NCBI RefSeq assembly: GCF_900116765.1
Contig: NZ_UETC01000008.1
Span: 1-64,000 of the forward strand
Direction: 5' to 3'
Length of the DNA: 64,000 nucleotides
Source of the DNA: Jannaschia seohaensis
GTDB lineage: Bacteria > Pseudomonadota > Alphaproteobacteria > Rhodobacterales > Rhodobacteraceae
Below the pieces are notes generated by a model, which saw only the letters and a program-made list of their open reading frames with translations, was not told the DNA's origin and made no database searches. Positions within the stretch are counted from its first letter, which is position 1. Each line of letters opens with the position of its first letter. Made by a program: the position numbers and the translations under genes. This document shows positions 1 through 9,014 of this stretch, piece by piece.

Positions 1-398
1 TACTAGCGCGATATACAGACGTCTGATCCATCGAATGCTCGATCAAACCCAAACCGCCCGCATATCTCTTCAGATATACAATCATGTCAAAAAGCTCGGA
101 GACAAAAACACCGCATCGCACCAAAATTTCTTGGTGCAACCCGATCTAGCTGCCTCAGGATGTCGGTCCGGCCCTTCGGAAGTCTGCGCTCCGTCGTTCC
201 GTCCGTTCCCGTCAGCGCCTCAGCGCCGCCGGTGAGGGGCTATCTACGGATGGGGACCGTGGGCCGCAAGTGGAAAATTCACGTTCAGGTCGTTTTTTTG
301 CGCGACCTAGCGTCAACCGCCCGAATTCGCGGCACTGGCCGGACTTGTCCCCTCCCCTGGCCCGGCGCACCATCGGCCCACACAGCATAGGAGCCGAG
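1..398. other. intergenic region upstream of the dipeptidase, no gene seen
   Basis: No open frame here has family-like sequence; the short frames are low complexity. The first 130 bases are clearly more AT-rich than the rest of the window. A weak stem-loop (AGGTCG at 287-292 with CGACCT at 303-308, loop rich in T) lies about 90 bases before the dipeptidase start. Any promoter of the dipeptidase should be in this stretch. Confidence 0.5.
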
Positions 399-1463
399 AT
401 GTCTGTCCCCGCGCCCATCGTCTTTGACGGCCACAACGACCTTCTCACCCGGCTCTGGCAGGCGGGCGGCACCACAGCCCTCGATCAGATGGTCATCGGT
501 CGGGCCGGAGCCATCGATCTGCCCCGCGCCAAGACCGGGGGATTCGGAGGCGGCTTCTTCGCCTGCTGGGTGCCCTCCCCCGAGGACCAACCTCTCGAAG
601 AGCTCCACGCGCTCATGTGCCAGCCCAGCTATGACATTCCCCTGCCCGTCCCGATTGCATGGGACGAGGGGATGCGCGTCCTGATAGGCCAGGCGGCGCT
701 TCTCCTTGAGATGGACCGGCGCGGCCTGCTTCGGGTCTGCCGCAGCACCGCCGAGATTCGCGCGGCGATGGAGGCCGGCGTGATGGCCGCCATCTTCCAT
801 GTGGAGGGGGCCGAAGCGATCGACACCGATCTCGACGCGCTGGATCTTCTCTATGCCGCCGGGCTGCGCTCGATCGGGCCGGTTTGGTCGCGGAGCACCC
901 CCTTCGGGCACGGCGTCCCCTTCGCCTTCCCCTCCTCCCCCGACCGTGGCCCTGGGCTGACCGAGGCAGGGAAGCGCCTCGTGACGCGCTGCAACGAGCT
1001 GGGGATCATGCTCGACCTGAGCCATCTGAACGAGGCGGGCTTCTGGGACGTGGCCAAGCTGTCGACCAAGCCGCTCGTCGCCACTCATTCCAACGCCCAC
1101 GCGCTCTGCCCCCATTCGCGCAACCTGACCGATGCGCAGCTCGACGCCATCGCCGAGAGCGACGGGATGGTGGGGCTAAACTTCGCCGTCTCCTTCCTGC
1201 GCGAAGACGGCCGCAAGATCGCGGATACGCCCATCGAGGACATGCTGCGCCATCTCGACCACCTGATCGGACGGCTGGGCGAGGACCGGGTCGGCCTGGG
1301 CTCCGATTATGACGGCGCGGTCGTGCCCGAGGCGGTGTCGGACGTCTCCAAGCTGGGCGTCTTGCGTACCGCCATGGCCGAGCACGGCTATGGCGAGGCG
1401 CTCATCGCCAAGATCTGCCACGGCAATTGGCTGGCGCTGCTGGACCGGACCTGGTCCGACTGA
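399..1463 (+). CDS. membrane dipeptidase, peptidase family M19
   Basis: Zinc-dependent dipeptidase of the renal-dipeptidase type; the family hydrolyses dipeptides, in bacteria often ones containing D-residues. Seen: 354 residues, a normal family length; FDGHNDLL near the N-terminus (HxD metal pair), the bridging Glu in FHVEGAEA, a metal His in VATHSNAHAL, and GLGSDYDG towards the C-terminus. The ATG at 399 is chosen over an in-frame ATG at 270 because GGAG lies five bases upstream and the family signature follows at once, while the extra 43 residues look like untranslated leader. No signal peptide is visible, so a cytoplasmic enzyme is likely. It stands alone and is convergent with the RND permease, whose stop is four bases away. 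The substrate cannot be inferred. Confidence 0.9.
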   Translation: MSVPAPIVFDGHNDLLTRLWQAGGTTALDQMVIGRAGAIDLPRAKTGGFGGGFFACWVPSPEDQPLEELHALMCQPSYDIPLPVPIAWDEGMRVLIGQAALLLEMDRRGLLRVCRSTAEIRAAMEAGVMAAIFHVEGAEAIDTDLDALDLLYAAGLRSIGPVWSRSTPFGHGVPFAFPSSPDRGPGLTEAGKRLVTRCNELGIMLDLSHLNEAGFWDVAKLSTKPLVATHSNAHALCPHSRNLTDAQLDAIAESDGMVGLNFAVSFLREDGRKIADTPIEDMLRHLDHLIGRLGEDRVGLGSDYDGAVVPEAVSDVSKLGVLRTAMAEHGYGEALIAKICHGNWLALLDRTWSD

Positions 1464-1467
1464 CGGC

Positions 1468-4400
1468 CTATTCGGCGGGCTGCGGGACTGGCACGGACCG
1501 GCGACGCTCGGTCAGCACCAGCAGGGCGGGCGTCACGACCAGCGTCAGGACGGTCGCCACCACCAGCCCCCCCGCGATGGCCGAGGAAAGCTCCGTCCAC
1601 CATTGGGTCGACGGCGCGCCATAGACGATCTCGCGCTTCGCGAAGTTGAGGTTCACGCCGATCACCATCGGCATCAGCCCCAGCGCCGTCGTGATCGAAG
1701 TCAGCAGCACGGGGCGCAAGCGTTGCGCGCCGGACCGCAGCGCCGCCTCTCGCACCGATTGTCCCTCGGCCCGCAGCGCGTTGAAGGTGTCGATGAGGAC
1801 GATGTTGTTGTTCACCACGATCCCCGCCAGGGCGATCACGCCGATTCCGCCCATCACAACGCCAAAGGGGCGCCCAGTGGCCAGCAGGCCCAGTAGCACG
1901 CCGGCGATGGAGAAGACGATCGCCGTCATCACGATCCCCGCCTGGACGAAGCTGTTGAATTGCGTGACCAGGATCACGAGCATCAGGAAGATGGCGGCGA
2001 TGAAGGCGCCGATCAGGAACTCCATCGCCTCGGCCTGATCCTCGGCCTCGCCGCCGAAGCTGTATTCCACCTCCTCGGGCAGCACGTCCGGCAGCGCCGC
2101 TTCCAAAGCGACGATCTGATCGTTGACCAACACGCCGGGCGCCACGTCCGATTCGATGGTGACGACGCGGCGCTCGTCGACGCGGCGGACGATGCCGACC
2201 CGCTCGGAGGGGGCGAAGGTCACGAAGTTCGAGATCGGCACCAGCCCGGCCGAGGTCGGCACCCGCAGCGCGCTGAGTTCCGCCAGGGAGCGCGCCTCGC
2301 CGGGGAAGCGCACCCGGATATCCAATGGCCCGTCCGCGTCCTCGGGCCGGTAGTCGGCCACGGTGATTCCCTGCGTCAGCAGTTGCACCGCCTGCCCCAG
2401 CAGAGAGACATCGGCGCCGTAGCGGGCGGCCTCCTCCCGGTTGACGATGATCTCGACCTCGACCCCCGGCAGAGGCCGCGTGTCGGTGACATCGGTAAAG
2501 CCGCCCATCCGCTCCATCAGCGCCAGGACGGCACCGACCCCCGCATCGCGCGCGGCAGAATCGCGGGCGCGCAATTCCAGGCTGACGGGCTTGCCCGCCG
2601 CCGGGCCGCCGCTCTCTGTCTGAACCTGCACATCGATGCCGCCGATATCGGCGACGCGGGCGCGGACTTCGTCGCCCAGAACGGCGGCCGTCTCTCGTGT
2701 GTCCCAATCGGCAAGGTCCAGTTGGATCGTGCCGATCACCTCCTCGTCGCCCTGCCCCGCGGAGAGGGTGGAGCGCGCATAGACCGAGGCGACGCCCTCC
2801 ATGCCCGTCAGCCGCGTCTCCACCGCGCGCACCAGCGCGTCCCGCTCCCAGATGGAGAGGTTGTCGCGGGCGCGCACCTCCACCAGCATCGCCTCTGGTT
2901 CGACCGAGGGAAAGAAGGTCACGCCCCGCCCGAACTGCGCATAGAGTCCGAAGGCGCCGAGCAGCAGCGCCACGGCCAGCAGCAGCGTGGCGCCCGGCCG
3001 CAGGATCGCACGATGCAGCACCCGGATATAGGCGCCGGTGAGGCCGCCGATCTCCCGTGGGTCACCGGTCTCGGCGGCACGGAAGGCCCGCTTGGCCGCC
3101 GCCGTCTGCGGCTGGGCCCGGCCGATCAGGCCGCCCAACACCGGGATCAGGATCAACGCCATCAGCAGCGACGCCGAGAGCGTCAGGATCACCGTCACCG
3201 GCAGGAACTTCATGAACTCGCCCACGAGCCCGGTCCAGAACAGCAGCGGGAAGAACACGCTGAGCGTCGTCGCGGTCGAAGCGATGACGGGCCAGGCCAT
3301 GCGCTTGGCGGCCTCGGCATAGGCGGTGCGCGGATCGGCCCCCTCCTGCAAGCGGCGGTCGGCCAGTTCGACGGTGACGATGGCCCCATCGACCAGCATG
3401 CCCACCACCAGGATCAGCGAGAACAGCACCACGATGTTCATCGTGTATCCCATCGCCCAAAGCGCGATGACCCCGGTCAGGAACGCGCCCGGGATGGCCA
3501 GCCCGACCAGGATGGCCGAGCGCACACCCAGCGCCGCGACCACCACGATCATCACCAGGATGACGGCGGCGATCACGTTCGCCTCCAGGTCCGAGAGCAT
3601 GTCGCGCACCTCCTCGGACTGGTCCTGAAGGAAGGTGACCTCGACGCTGTCGGGCCAGTCCTCGGCCAAGTCGCCCATGGCGGCCCGTACTTCCGACACC
3701 GTCTCGATGATGTTCGCCCCGGAGCGCTTCTTGACCTCCAGTGAAAGCGCGGGCTGCCCGTCGATCCGGGCAAAGCCGGTCGGGTCCTCGAAGGTGCGGC
3801 GGATGACGCCCACATCGCCGAAGGTCACAACCGCGTCGTCGCGCACCTTGATCGGCATGGCGAGCACGTCGTCGAGATCCTCGATCAGGCCCGGCACCTT
3901 CAGCACGATGCGCCCGCCCCCGGTCTCGATGGCACCGGCGGCGATCAGGCGGTTGTTGCGCTGGATCTGGCCGATCACCTCGTCGAAGGAGAGGTTGTAG
4001 GTCTGGAAGGCGGTCGGATCGATCAGCACCTCCATGAACTCGTCTCGGGCGCCGGCGAGATCCACCTCCAGGACGCCGCGCAACCCCTCCAGCCGGGTCT
4101 GCGCCGTCTCGGCCAGATCGTTGAGCGTGCGCTCGGGGACAGGGCCCGACAGGATGACGGTGATGATCGGGAAGAGCGCCGTGTTGATCTCGGTGATTCT
4201 GAGCTCGTTGGCATCGTCCGGCAGTTCGGGCTGAACCCTGTCGGCGGCGTCGCGCACCCGGTCGAGCGCCTCGTCGATATCGCCCCCGGCCTGGAATTCC
4301 AGCTGGATCGAGGCAAAACCCTCCGACGCCTCCGAAGACATCTTGGTGAGTCCCTCGATGGCGCCGAACTCCGTCTCCATCGGCTCCAGCAGAAGGCGCT

Positions 4401-4581
4401 CCGCATCGGTCGGGCTGATTCCCTCCAGCCCGGTCGAGACATAAACCAGCGGCAGCGGCACCTCGGGGTTCGATTCCTTGGGGATCGACAAATAGGCGAC
4501 CGTCCCGACCGAGAGCAGCAGCAGCAGGACCATCATCGCGACCCGCGCCCGGCTGAAGGCGGCGTCGACCAGCGCGTTCAT
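1468..4581 (-). CDS. efflux RND transporter permease subunit
   Basis: Inner-membrane proton-driven pump of the resistance-nodulation-division superfamily, expected to work as a trimer with the adaptor encoded just upstream. Seen: 1037 residues, the normal RND length; one N-terminal transmembrane helix (AMMVLLLLLSVGTVAYLSIP) followed by the large periplasmic porter loop, then a helix cluster, a second periplasmic loop and a second helix cluster (VNNNIVLID, GLMPMVIGV). In TM4 the usual Asp-Asp pair of AcrB reads GMLVDGAIVTVE, so the second Asp is Gly. The ATG at 4581 overlaps the adaptor's stop as ATGA. The same frame stays open into the adaptor gene, but that part is not RND-like. No outer-membrane channel gene lies nearby. 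Substrate unknown. Confidence 0.93.
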   Translation of the reverse strand: MNALVDAAFSRARVAMMVLLLLLSVGTVAYLSIPKESNPEVPLPLVYVSTGLEGISPTDAERLLLEPMETEFGAIEGLTKMSSEASEGFASIQLEFQAGGDIDEALDRVRDAADRVQPELPDDANELRITEINTALFPIITVILSGPVPERTLNDLAETAQTRLEGLRGVLEVDLAGARDEFMEVLIDPTAFQTYNLSFDEVIGQIQRNNRLIAAGAIETGGGRIVLKVPGLIEDLDDVLAMPIKVRDDAVVTFGDVGVIRRTFEDPTGFARIDGQPALSLEVKKRSGANIIETVSEVRAAMGDLAEDWPDSVEVTFLQDQSEEVRDMLSDLEANVIAAVILVMIVVVAALGVRSAILVGLAIPGAFLTGVIALWAMGYTMNIVVLFSLILVVGMLVDGAIVTVELADRRLQEGADPRTAYAEAAKRMAWPVIASTATTLSVFFPLLFWTGLVGEFMKFLPVTVILTLSASLLMALILIPVLGGLIGRAQPQTAAAKRAFRAAETGDPREIGGLTGAYIRVLHRAILRPGATLLLAVALLLGAFGLYAQFGRGVTFFPSVEPEAMLVEVRARDNLSIWERDALVRAVETRLTGMEGVASVYARSTLSAGQGDEEVIGTIQLDLADWDTRETAAVLGDEVRARVADIGGIDVQVQTESGGPAAGKPVSLELRARDSAARDAGVGAVLALMERMGGFTDVTDTRPLPGVEVEIIVNREEAARYGADVSLLGQAVQLLTQGITVADYRPEDADGPLDIRVRFPGEARSLAELSALRVPTSAGLVPISNFVTFAPSERVGIVRRVDERRVVTIESDVAPGVLVNDQIVALEAALPDVLPEEVEYSFGGEAEDQAEAMEFLIGAFIAAIFLMLVILVTQFNSFVQAGIVMTAIVFSIAGVLLGLLATGRPFGVVMGGIGVIALAGIVVNNNIVLIDTFNALRAEGQSVREAALRSGAQRLRPVLLTSITTALGLMPMVIGVNLNFAKREIVYGAPSTQWWTELSSAIAGGLVVATVLTLVVTPALLVLTERRRSVPVPQPAE

Positions 4582-5687
4582 TCCGGCGTCTCCGCTTGTC
4601 GCGTCTCCACCGCCTCGCCGGCCTGGACGAAGCCCTGTCCCACGGTGATGATCTCCACCTCCTCGGGCAGGCCCGTCACCCAAATGCCGCCGGTCTCGGC
4701 GCGCACGACCTCTACCGGGTAGAACACGACCCGGCCCGCCTCGACCACCTTGACCCCGATGCGGCCATCGGGATCGAGCGAGATGGTGGAGGGCTGGACG
4801 AATTGCCCCAGCGCCTGGCCGGTCGGGATGACCACCGTGGCCGAGATGCCCGCCGGGATCGCACCGTCCGGGTTGGGCACCTCGATCTCGACCAGGAAGG
4901 TGCGCGTCTCGGCGGCGGCGGCGGTGCCGACGAAGGTCACCCGGCCCGCGGCCCGCATCCCGGTGATGAAGACGACATCGGCCGTCTGATCCACGCGCAA
5001 GGCCGCGACGGCCTGTTGCGGAACCTGGATGGCGACGGTGAGCGGGTCGAGATCGACGATGCGCCCGATTTCGGCGCCCGCTTGCACGAACTCTCCGGGG
5101 TCGAGCCCGAATTCCTCGATCCGGCCGGCGAAGGGCGCGGTGATGTCGGACGCCTCCCGCGCGTCCCGTGCGGCGGTGACCGCCGCCTGTGCAGCCGCCA
5201 GATCGGCCCGGGCTTCGGCCACGCGGTCGGCGGTCGCCACGCCCCGCTCCAGGAGCGATTCGGCATTGTCGAACTCCCGCTCGGCGCGGGCCAGTTCTTC
5301 CTCGGCGCGGCGCAGGTCGGCCTCGGCCCGGTCGGTGTCGAGCCGGGCCAGAACCTGGCCCGCCGCCACGTCCGCGCCCTTCTCGACCAGCACCTCGGCC
5401 ACATCGCCCGAGACTTCGGCGCGCAAGCGCGTATCCCGGTCCGGCTCCGCCTGCCCTTCGGCCTGAAGCCGCAGGGTCACGGCCTCGGCCTGCCGCCGCT
5501 CGGTCGCGACCGAGACCGGACCGGCCGCCGGGGCGGCCTCGGGGGTCGAGGGCGGCGCGGAGGGCAGGAAAAAGCCCGACCCCATCCAGACCACCACCGC
5601 CAGCGCGATGAAGGCCGCCACCCAAGTCGCGCGCCCCGCGCCCGGGTCGCTCTCGAAGGTCAGCTCCTTCCGCGTGTCTTCGGTCAT
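4578..5687 (-). CDS. RND efflux periplasmic adaptor (HlyD/MFP family)
   Basis: Membrane fusion protein that bridges the RND permease to an outer-membrane channel. Seen: 369 residues; a single N-terminal anchor helix (TWVAAFIALAVVVWMGSGFF); two halves of a lipoyl/barrel-sandwich domain (LRAEVSGDVAEVLVEKGADV and ITAPFAGRIEEFGLDPGEFV) flanking an Ala/Glu-rich alpha-helical hairpin of about 70 residues; then a beta-barrel section. It overlaps the permease start by four bases (ATGA), indicating translational coupling. It starts 59 bases downstream of the ABC exporter stop, so all three may be cotranscribed. The residues after the anchor lack a lipobox, so it is probably anchored by the helix rather than by lipid. 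Confidence 0.92.
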   Translation of the reverse strand: MTEDTRKELTFESDPGAGRATWVAAFIALAVVVWMGSGFFLPSAPPSTPEAAPAAGPVSVATERRQAEAVTLRLQAEGQAEPDRDTRLRAEVSGDVAEVLVEKGADVAAGQVLARLDTDRAEADLRRAEEELARAEREFDNAESLLERGVATADRVAEARADLAAAQAAVTAARDAREASDITAPFAGRIEEFGLDPGEFVQAGAEIGRIVDLDPLTVAIQVPQQAVAALRVDQTADVVFITGMRAAGRVTFVGTAAAAETRTFLVEIEVPNPDGAIPAGISATVVIPTGQALGQFVQPSTISLDPDGRIGVKVVEAGRVVFYPVEVVRAETGGIWVTGLPEEVEIITVGQGFVQAGEAVETRQAETPE

Positions 5688-5746
5688 GCCTGCCTCCGGT
5701 GGATGGGCGCGGCCAAATGGCGCCGCGCGCGGCCTGTTCCAGTCCT

Positions 5747-7477
5747 CTATTCGCGCACTTGCATCCCATGCAGCTGCGCGTAAAGCCCGCCCTCCGCAAG
5801 CAGCTCGGCATGCGTCCCCCGCTGCGCCACCCGCCCCTGGTCCAGCACGACGATCTGATCGGCATCCTGCACTGTCGATAGGCGGTGCGCGATCACCAGC
5901 GTGGTGCGGTTGTGCGACAGCCGGGCCAGCGCCTGCTGAACCAGGCGCTCCGACTTGGTGTCGAGCGCACTGGTCGCCTCGTCGAGCAGCAGGATCGGCG
6001 TGTCGCGCAAGAGCGCCCGCGCGATGGCGACCCGCTGCCGCTGCCCGCCCGACAGGTTGGCGCCCCGGGGCCCGGCGGGGCTGTCGAGCCCGGCGGGCAG
6101 ATCGTCGAAGAAGTCGACGACATGGGCCGCCTCGAGCGCCGCCTGCAACCGCGCCTCCGGCACGTCGCGGCCCAAGGTCAGGTTCTCGCGCAGCGTCTCG
6201 TCGAAGAGCAGCGTATCCTGGCTGACGACCGAGAAGAGCGCGCGCAACTCGCTCAGCTTGCGCGTCCGGATGTCCTCCCCGCCGATCGTGACCCGGCCCT
6301 CATCCGGGTCGACCAACCGCGTCAGCACGTTGAACAGCGTCGACTTGCCCGCCCCCGACAGCCCCACCAGCGCCGTCGTCGTGCCTTGCAGCACCTCGAA
6401 GCTGACCCCGCGCAGCACCGGGTTGTCGCCATAAGACAGGGCGACATCCTCGAAGACGATGGAAACGTCGGCGGGCGGCCGGGCGGCGGCGTCGGGCTGC
6501 TCCAGGATGGTCGGGACGGTATCGCGCAGCGCATAGATCCGCTCCAGCGAGGCCATCATCGTCTGCCAGTTGCCCGATAGGTCGGCGAGTCGCCGGAGCG
6601 GCTGAAAGGCCAGCGACATGGCGGTGAAGAAGGACATGAACTCGCCGATGGTCTTCTCACCCGCGATGATCTGCGGGCCACCATACATCAGCACAGCGAA
6701 GAACCCCGCCCCCACCGAGATGTCGACGAGCGCGGGCACGGTCGCCTGCCCGGCCTTGGCGCGCACCGTCGCGCGGACCATGGCGGCGGTCGCCGCGCGA
6801 AACCGGCCCTCCTGATAGGCCTCCATCGCGTTGAGCTTGATCGGCGAGATCCCGTGAAAGATCTCGTCCAGCCGCGTCGTGCGCCGCCCCGCGATCTCGC
6901 GCAGGGCATGGGATTTCTTGCGGATATAGCGCTGCACCACGAGGCTGGGGAGCACCAGGAGCGGCGCGCCTACCACCGCGATCAGCGTCCAGAGCGGGTC
7001 GACCATCAGCGCCACCGCCATCAGCGAGACCAACCCCATCGCGTCCCGCCCCGCAGAGGTCAGGATGCCCGTCCACATCAGCTGGATCGCCTGCACGTCG
7101 CCCTGCACCCGCTCGATCAGCTGCCCCGGCGAGTTCGCGGAGAAATAGGCATTGTCGAGCCGCAGGACATGGCCCAGCAGATCCTGCTGCAACCGCGCGG
7201 AGGCGTCGAAGGACACCCGCGTCATGATGATCCGATGCAGGACGCTGACAACGCCGCGGACGGCAAAGAGCGCGAAAATCGCCAGCCCGACCACGACGAT
7301 GAGATCCGATCGGCCATCGACGAAGACCACGTCGAACATCGGCTCCAGCATATAGGCGAGCGCGCCCACGCTGCTCCCCTCGATCGCCATTAGAAGGGCC
7401 GCGACCAGGATCCACGGCCAGTGCCGCTTGAGGTAGCCTCTCCAGAGGCGGGCAAAGGGATGACGGGGGCGGGTCAC
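5747..7477 (-). CDS. ABC exporter, fused permease and ATP-binding protein (MsbA-like)
   Basis: Half-transporter of the ABC exporter type, expected to act as a homodimer in the inner membrane; closest in layout to lipid A/multidrug exporters. Seen: 576 residues; an N-terminal six-helix domain starting after RLWRGYLKRHWPWILVAALL; nucleotide-binding domain with Walker A GLSGAGKST, signature LSGGQRQRVAIARAL, Walker B ILLLDEATSALD and switch His in VIAHRLSTV. The start is taken as GTG at 7477, because no ATG lies close to where family homology begins and a frame further upstream encodes only repetitive Pro/Arg-rich sequence. The ribosome-binding site is weak. It is followed after about 60 bases by the RND pair in the same direction. 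Substrate unknown. Confidence 0.88.
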   Translation of the reverse strand: MTRPRHPFARLWRGYLKRHWPWILVAALLMAIEGSSVGALAYMLEPMFDVVFVDGRSDLIVVVGLAIFALFAVRGVVSVLHRIIMTRVSFDASARLQQDLLGHVLRLDNAYFSANSPGQLIERVQGDVQAIQLMWTGILTSAGRDAMGLVSLMAVALMVDPLWTLIAVVGAPLLVLPSLVVQRYIRKKSHALREIAGRRTTRLDEIFHGISPIKLNAMEAYQEGRFRAATAAMVRATVRAKAGQATVPALVDISVGAGFFAVLMYGGPQIIAGEKTIGEFMSFFTAMSLAFQPLRRLADLSGNWQTMMASLERIYALRDTVPTILEQPDAAARPPADVSIVFEDVALSYGDNPVLRGVSFEVLQGTTTALVGLSGAGKSTLFNVLTRLVDPDEGRVTIGGEDIRTRKLSELRALFSVVSQDTLLFDETLRENLTLGRDVPEARLQAALEAAHVVDFFDDLPAGLDSPAGPRGANLSGGQRQRVAIARALLRDTPILLLDEATSALDTKSERLVQQALARLSHNRTTLVIAHRLSTVQDADQIVVLDQGRVAQRGTHAELLAEGGLYAQLHGMQVRE

Positions 7478-7560
7478 GCGGCGGACCTGATACCTTTTCG
7501 AGCGTCTCGACCGGCGCGCATGCGGCACCGGCAGGACCGGGGGCCAGCCCCCGGACCCCC

Positions 7561-7583
7561 GGAGTATTTCTGGCCAGAAGAAG
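7561..7583 (+). repeat. interspersed composite element, copy 1
   Basis: Core GGAGTATTTCTGG followed by CCAGAAGAAG, directly preceded by a GC hairpin CCGGGGGC/GCCCCCGG at 7537-7554 and a C-run. It lies in the 298-base gap between the BciB-like gene's stop and the ABC exporter's start, in plus orientation while both genes are minus. Five more copies occur in this window. Confidence 0.75.
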
Positions 7584-7775
7584 ACTGGCGCGGGGCGCTG
7601 AGACGGTCCGCGCGGCTGGTGCGTTTCAGTAGGCTTATGCCCCGGAGCCCGATGGGGCAATCCCGCCGCGACGTGATCTCGCGTGAGGTAACCGGCCCGG
7701 GCGGGTATGGCGAGTTCGGGGGCATGTCTGGCGGGGCCCGTCTTCGCGGGAGACGGCGTGCTTGTCGGGGCGCGG

Positions 7776-9014
7776 TCAGGGGCTCTTGGTCTGGTCCACG
7801 CCGCTGGTTGCCTTGGTCTCGCCGGGGCGCGGGGCCAGTCCATAGGGCGCGGCCAGCCGCCAGACATGCTCCGGCACCATATGGCGCATGCGGCGGGGCG
7901 CGGTCCGGCGCAGGTGCAGGATCGTCTCAACCGCCTTCATCTCCAGCCGCGCGCGGGCGAACTCCATCCCCCGGGGGCCGATCCGAGGCTGGAGCCAGGC
8001 CACCACCGGGCGCAGCCAGTCGGGCATCCGCCGGAGCGGAAGCCCCCCCGCCGCCCGCTCCGTATTGGCGGCGAAGCCCTTCACCGCCCCGGCCCGTTTC
8101 CCGCGCGAGGTCAGTGGCCGCGTCACCAGCCGATCACCCAGCGCCGCGACCATCTCCGCTCCGCGGGCGTTCCGCACGATCAGCCACTGATCCCCGTCGC
8201 CGCCCATATAGCCTACGGTGACGTCCGCCAGCCGGTTGGTGTAGTCGGTGCAGGTCCGGCAGGTGAGCGGGAAGAAATCCGGGGGCAGGTCTGAGAGAGG
8301 CAGCTTGAGGAAGGGAATCGTCCGCACGCCCCCATCCTCGAACCGCATCTCGACACGGTAATCGGCGCGGAACTCCAGATAGGTCACGCGGTCGGGGCGG
8401 TCAGTCAGGCGCGCGAGGAAAGCGTGGAAGTTCTCGGTCGTGGTGTTGTCCGAGCACGGCGTGCCTATGACATAGAGCCGTTCCAGCCCCAGTTCCGCTT
8501 CGATGGCGCGGAGGGCGTGGACTTGGCAGGGGATGCCGACCAGCCCGATCCGAGTGTGCCCCCGGGCGATCGCCGGCTCCAGCAAGGCCAGCAGGGGCGC
8601 ATAGCCCATCCGCATCCCCCGCACCCGCGCCATGTCGGCCGGATCGGTGACGATGACGGGTATAGGGCGAAACGGGTCGTCCGGGGCCGGCGCCAAGGTC
8701 AGCACGGCGGTCACGACGCCACGGGCCAGGAGATCGGCGGCCAGCGCCGTGGTGATTCCCGTCCATTGTGCGCCCGGCGCGGGCTCTCGCAGCGCCGCCC
8801 GATGCATCGACAGCACATGGCCGAAATGCGGGTCCGCGCCCGGCCCGCCGTGGGTGGCCGTCTCCGACGCGGGGTAGTCGGGCACCGTGAACTGGCAGGC
8901 CGTGCCACAGCGCGGCGCCAGGGCCATGCGCGAGAGCCCGCAATCGGTGCACAGCTCGCCGCGCGGGGCGGGCGGAGCCAAGTCAGGGATGTCGAGGGGG
9001 CGAGTGTCACGCAT
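7776..9014 (-). CDS. Coenzyme F420 hydrogenase/dehydrogenase beta-subunit family protein (BciB/FrhB-like iron-sulfur reductase)
   Basis: Iron-sulfur flavoprotein of the FrhB/FdhB family. The best resemblance I recall is to BciB, the ferredoxin-dependent 8-vinyl reductase of chlorophyll synthesis, through signatures such as ARVRGMRMGYAPLLAL, GIPCQVHALRAIE, CRTCTDYTNRLADVTVGYMG and WLIVRNARGAEM. Seen: 412 residues; likely cluster cysteines C22, C25, C36 and C40 in LCTDCGLSRMALAPRCGTAC, plus a later CxxC pair. The ATG at 9014 is chosen because the cysteine motif follows within 25 residues. It is transcribed alone, with no bch, puf or F420 genes nearby, so a role in bacteriochlorophyll synthesis is only an inference; it could be another ferredoxin-linked reductase. 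Confidence 0.8.
   Translation of the reverse strand: MRDTRPLDIPDLAPPAPRGELCTDCGLSRMALAPRCGTACQFTVPDYPASETATHGGPGADPHFGHVLSMHRAALREPAPGAQWTGITTALAADLLARGVVTAVLTLAPAPDDPFRPIPVIVTDPADMARVRGMRMGYAPLLALLEPAIARGHTRIGLVGIPCQVHALRAIEAELGLERLYVIGTPCSDNTTTENFHAFLARLTDRPDRVTYLEFRADYRVEMRFEDGGVRTIPFLKLPLSDLPPDFFPLTCRTCTDYTNRLADVTVGYMGGDGDQWLIVRNARGAEMVAALGDRLVTRPLTSRGKRAGAVKGFAANTERAAGGLPLRRMPDWLRPVVAWLQPRIGPRGMEFARARLEMKAVETILHLRRTAPRRMRHMVPEHVWRLAAPYGLAPRPGETKATSGVDQTKSP

Noticed and set aside
1468-5865. A 1465-residue open frame spanning the RND permease and the adaptor gene
   Set aside because: Only the part after 4581 is RND-like; the upstream part is a shadow of the adaptor in another frame, and the real adaptor is in frame 4578-5687.
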